Positions 14,068 through 14,143 of a DNA stretch of 14,143 nucleotides are shown piece by piece (within the stretch, counting starts at the first letter, position 1; each line of letters starts with the position of its first letter). This DNA comes from DATMBL01 sp050735975 (lineage in GTDB: Bacteria; Desulfobacterota; Binatia; UBA9968): positions 1-14,143 of the forward strand of contig JBOHVS010000032.1 in the NCBI GenBank assembly GCA_050735975.1, read 5' to 3'. The notes under the pieces are model-generated. The model did not search any database. It was not told where the DNA came from and saw only the letters and a program-made list of their open reading frames with translations. The position numbers and the translations under genes are program-made.

Positions 14068-14083
14068 ACAATTCAACATATCC

Positions 14084-14143
14084 TGGCGCGCCAGAAGGGA
14101 TTCGAACCCCTGACCTACGGCTTAGAAGGCCGTTGCTCTATCC
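14084..14143 (-). tRNA. tRNA-Arg (anticodon TCT), 5' end cut by window edge
   Basis: Only the 3' 60 nt are in the window. The anticodon stem ACGGC/GCCGT encloses loop CTTCTAA reading TCT, followed by T-loop GGTTCGAATCC, the acceptor strand CTGGCGC, discriminator G and CCA. The first bases of the acceptor and D-arm lie beyond the right edge. Confidence 0.93.

Overview
The window is a compact, mostly minus-strand block of bacterial housekeeping genes. It holds nine tRNA genes (eight complete, one cut by the right edge), twelve protein genes and several readable promoters. The lptF/lptG pair indicates a Gram-negative envelope. The order tRNA-Leu, tig, clpP, clpX, lon, and the order rplM, rpsI, argC, resemble what I know of deltaproteobacterial-type (Desulfobacterota/Myxococcota/Binatota-like) chromosomes. 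That placement is inference from gene order, not from a search. Nothing looks phage- or plasmid-derived.

Read in the direction of transcription of the minus strand (right to left): tRNA-Arg(TCT), tRNA-His(GTG) and tRNA-Lys(CTT) come first. Next are two protein genes with their own promoter: an unrecognised protein with an internal duplication, and a DUF971-type CPCxxC protein. A second promoter (TTGACT, 17 bp, TACTCT) starts tRNA-Leu(TAG), followed by the proteostasis operon tig-clpP-clpX-lon (trigger factor, ClpP peptidase, ClpX unfoldase, Lon protease; gaps of 33, 26 and 12 bp). Just past lon lies a near-consensus sigma-70 promoter (TTGACA, 17 bp, TATAAA) whose -35 box sits in the centre of a perfect 10-bp inverted repeat. 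It appears to drive tRNA-Val, tRNA-Asp, rplM, rpsI and argC as one mixed tRNA/ribosomal-protein/arginine-biosynthesis transcript.

On the plus strand, lptF and lptG (LPS-export permease subunits) form a two-gene operon converging on argC. lptF diverges from rlmB (23S rRNA 2'-O-methyltransferase), with very short shared upstream DNA. Downstream of rlmB a promoter-like element and a long leader hairpin precede tRNA-Thr(TGT), tRNA-Tyr(GTA) and tRNA-Gly(TCC). In many bacteria this tRNA set leads into tRNA-Thr and tuf, which would lie beyond the left edge.

Most content is conserved and ordinary. The parts worth a second look are the duplicated unknown protein lodged between tRNA-Lys and tRNA-Leu, the promoter/inverted-repeat overlap after lon, the tRNA-mRNA hybrid operon, and several repeat elements in tRNA-flanking DNA.
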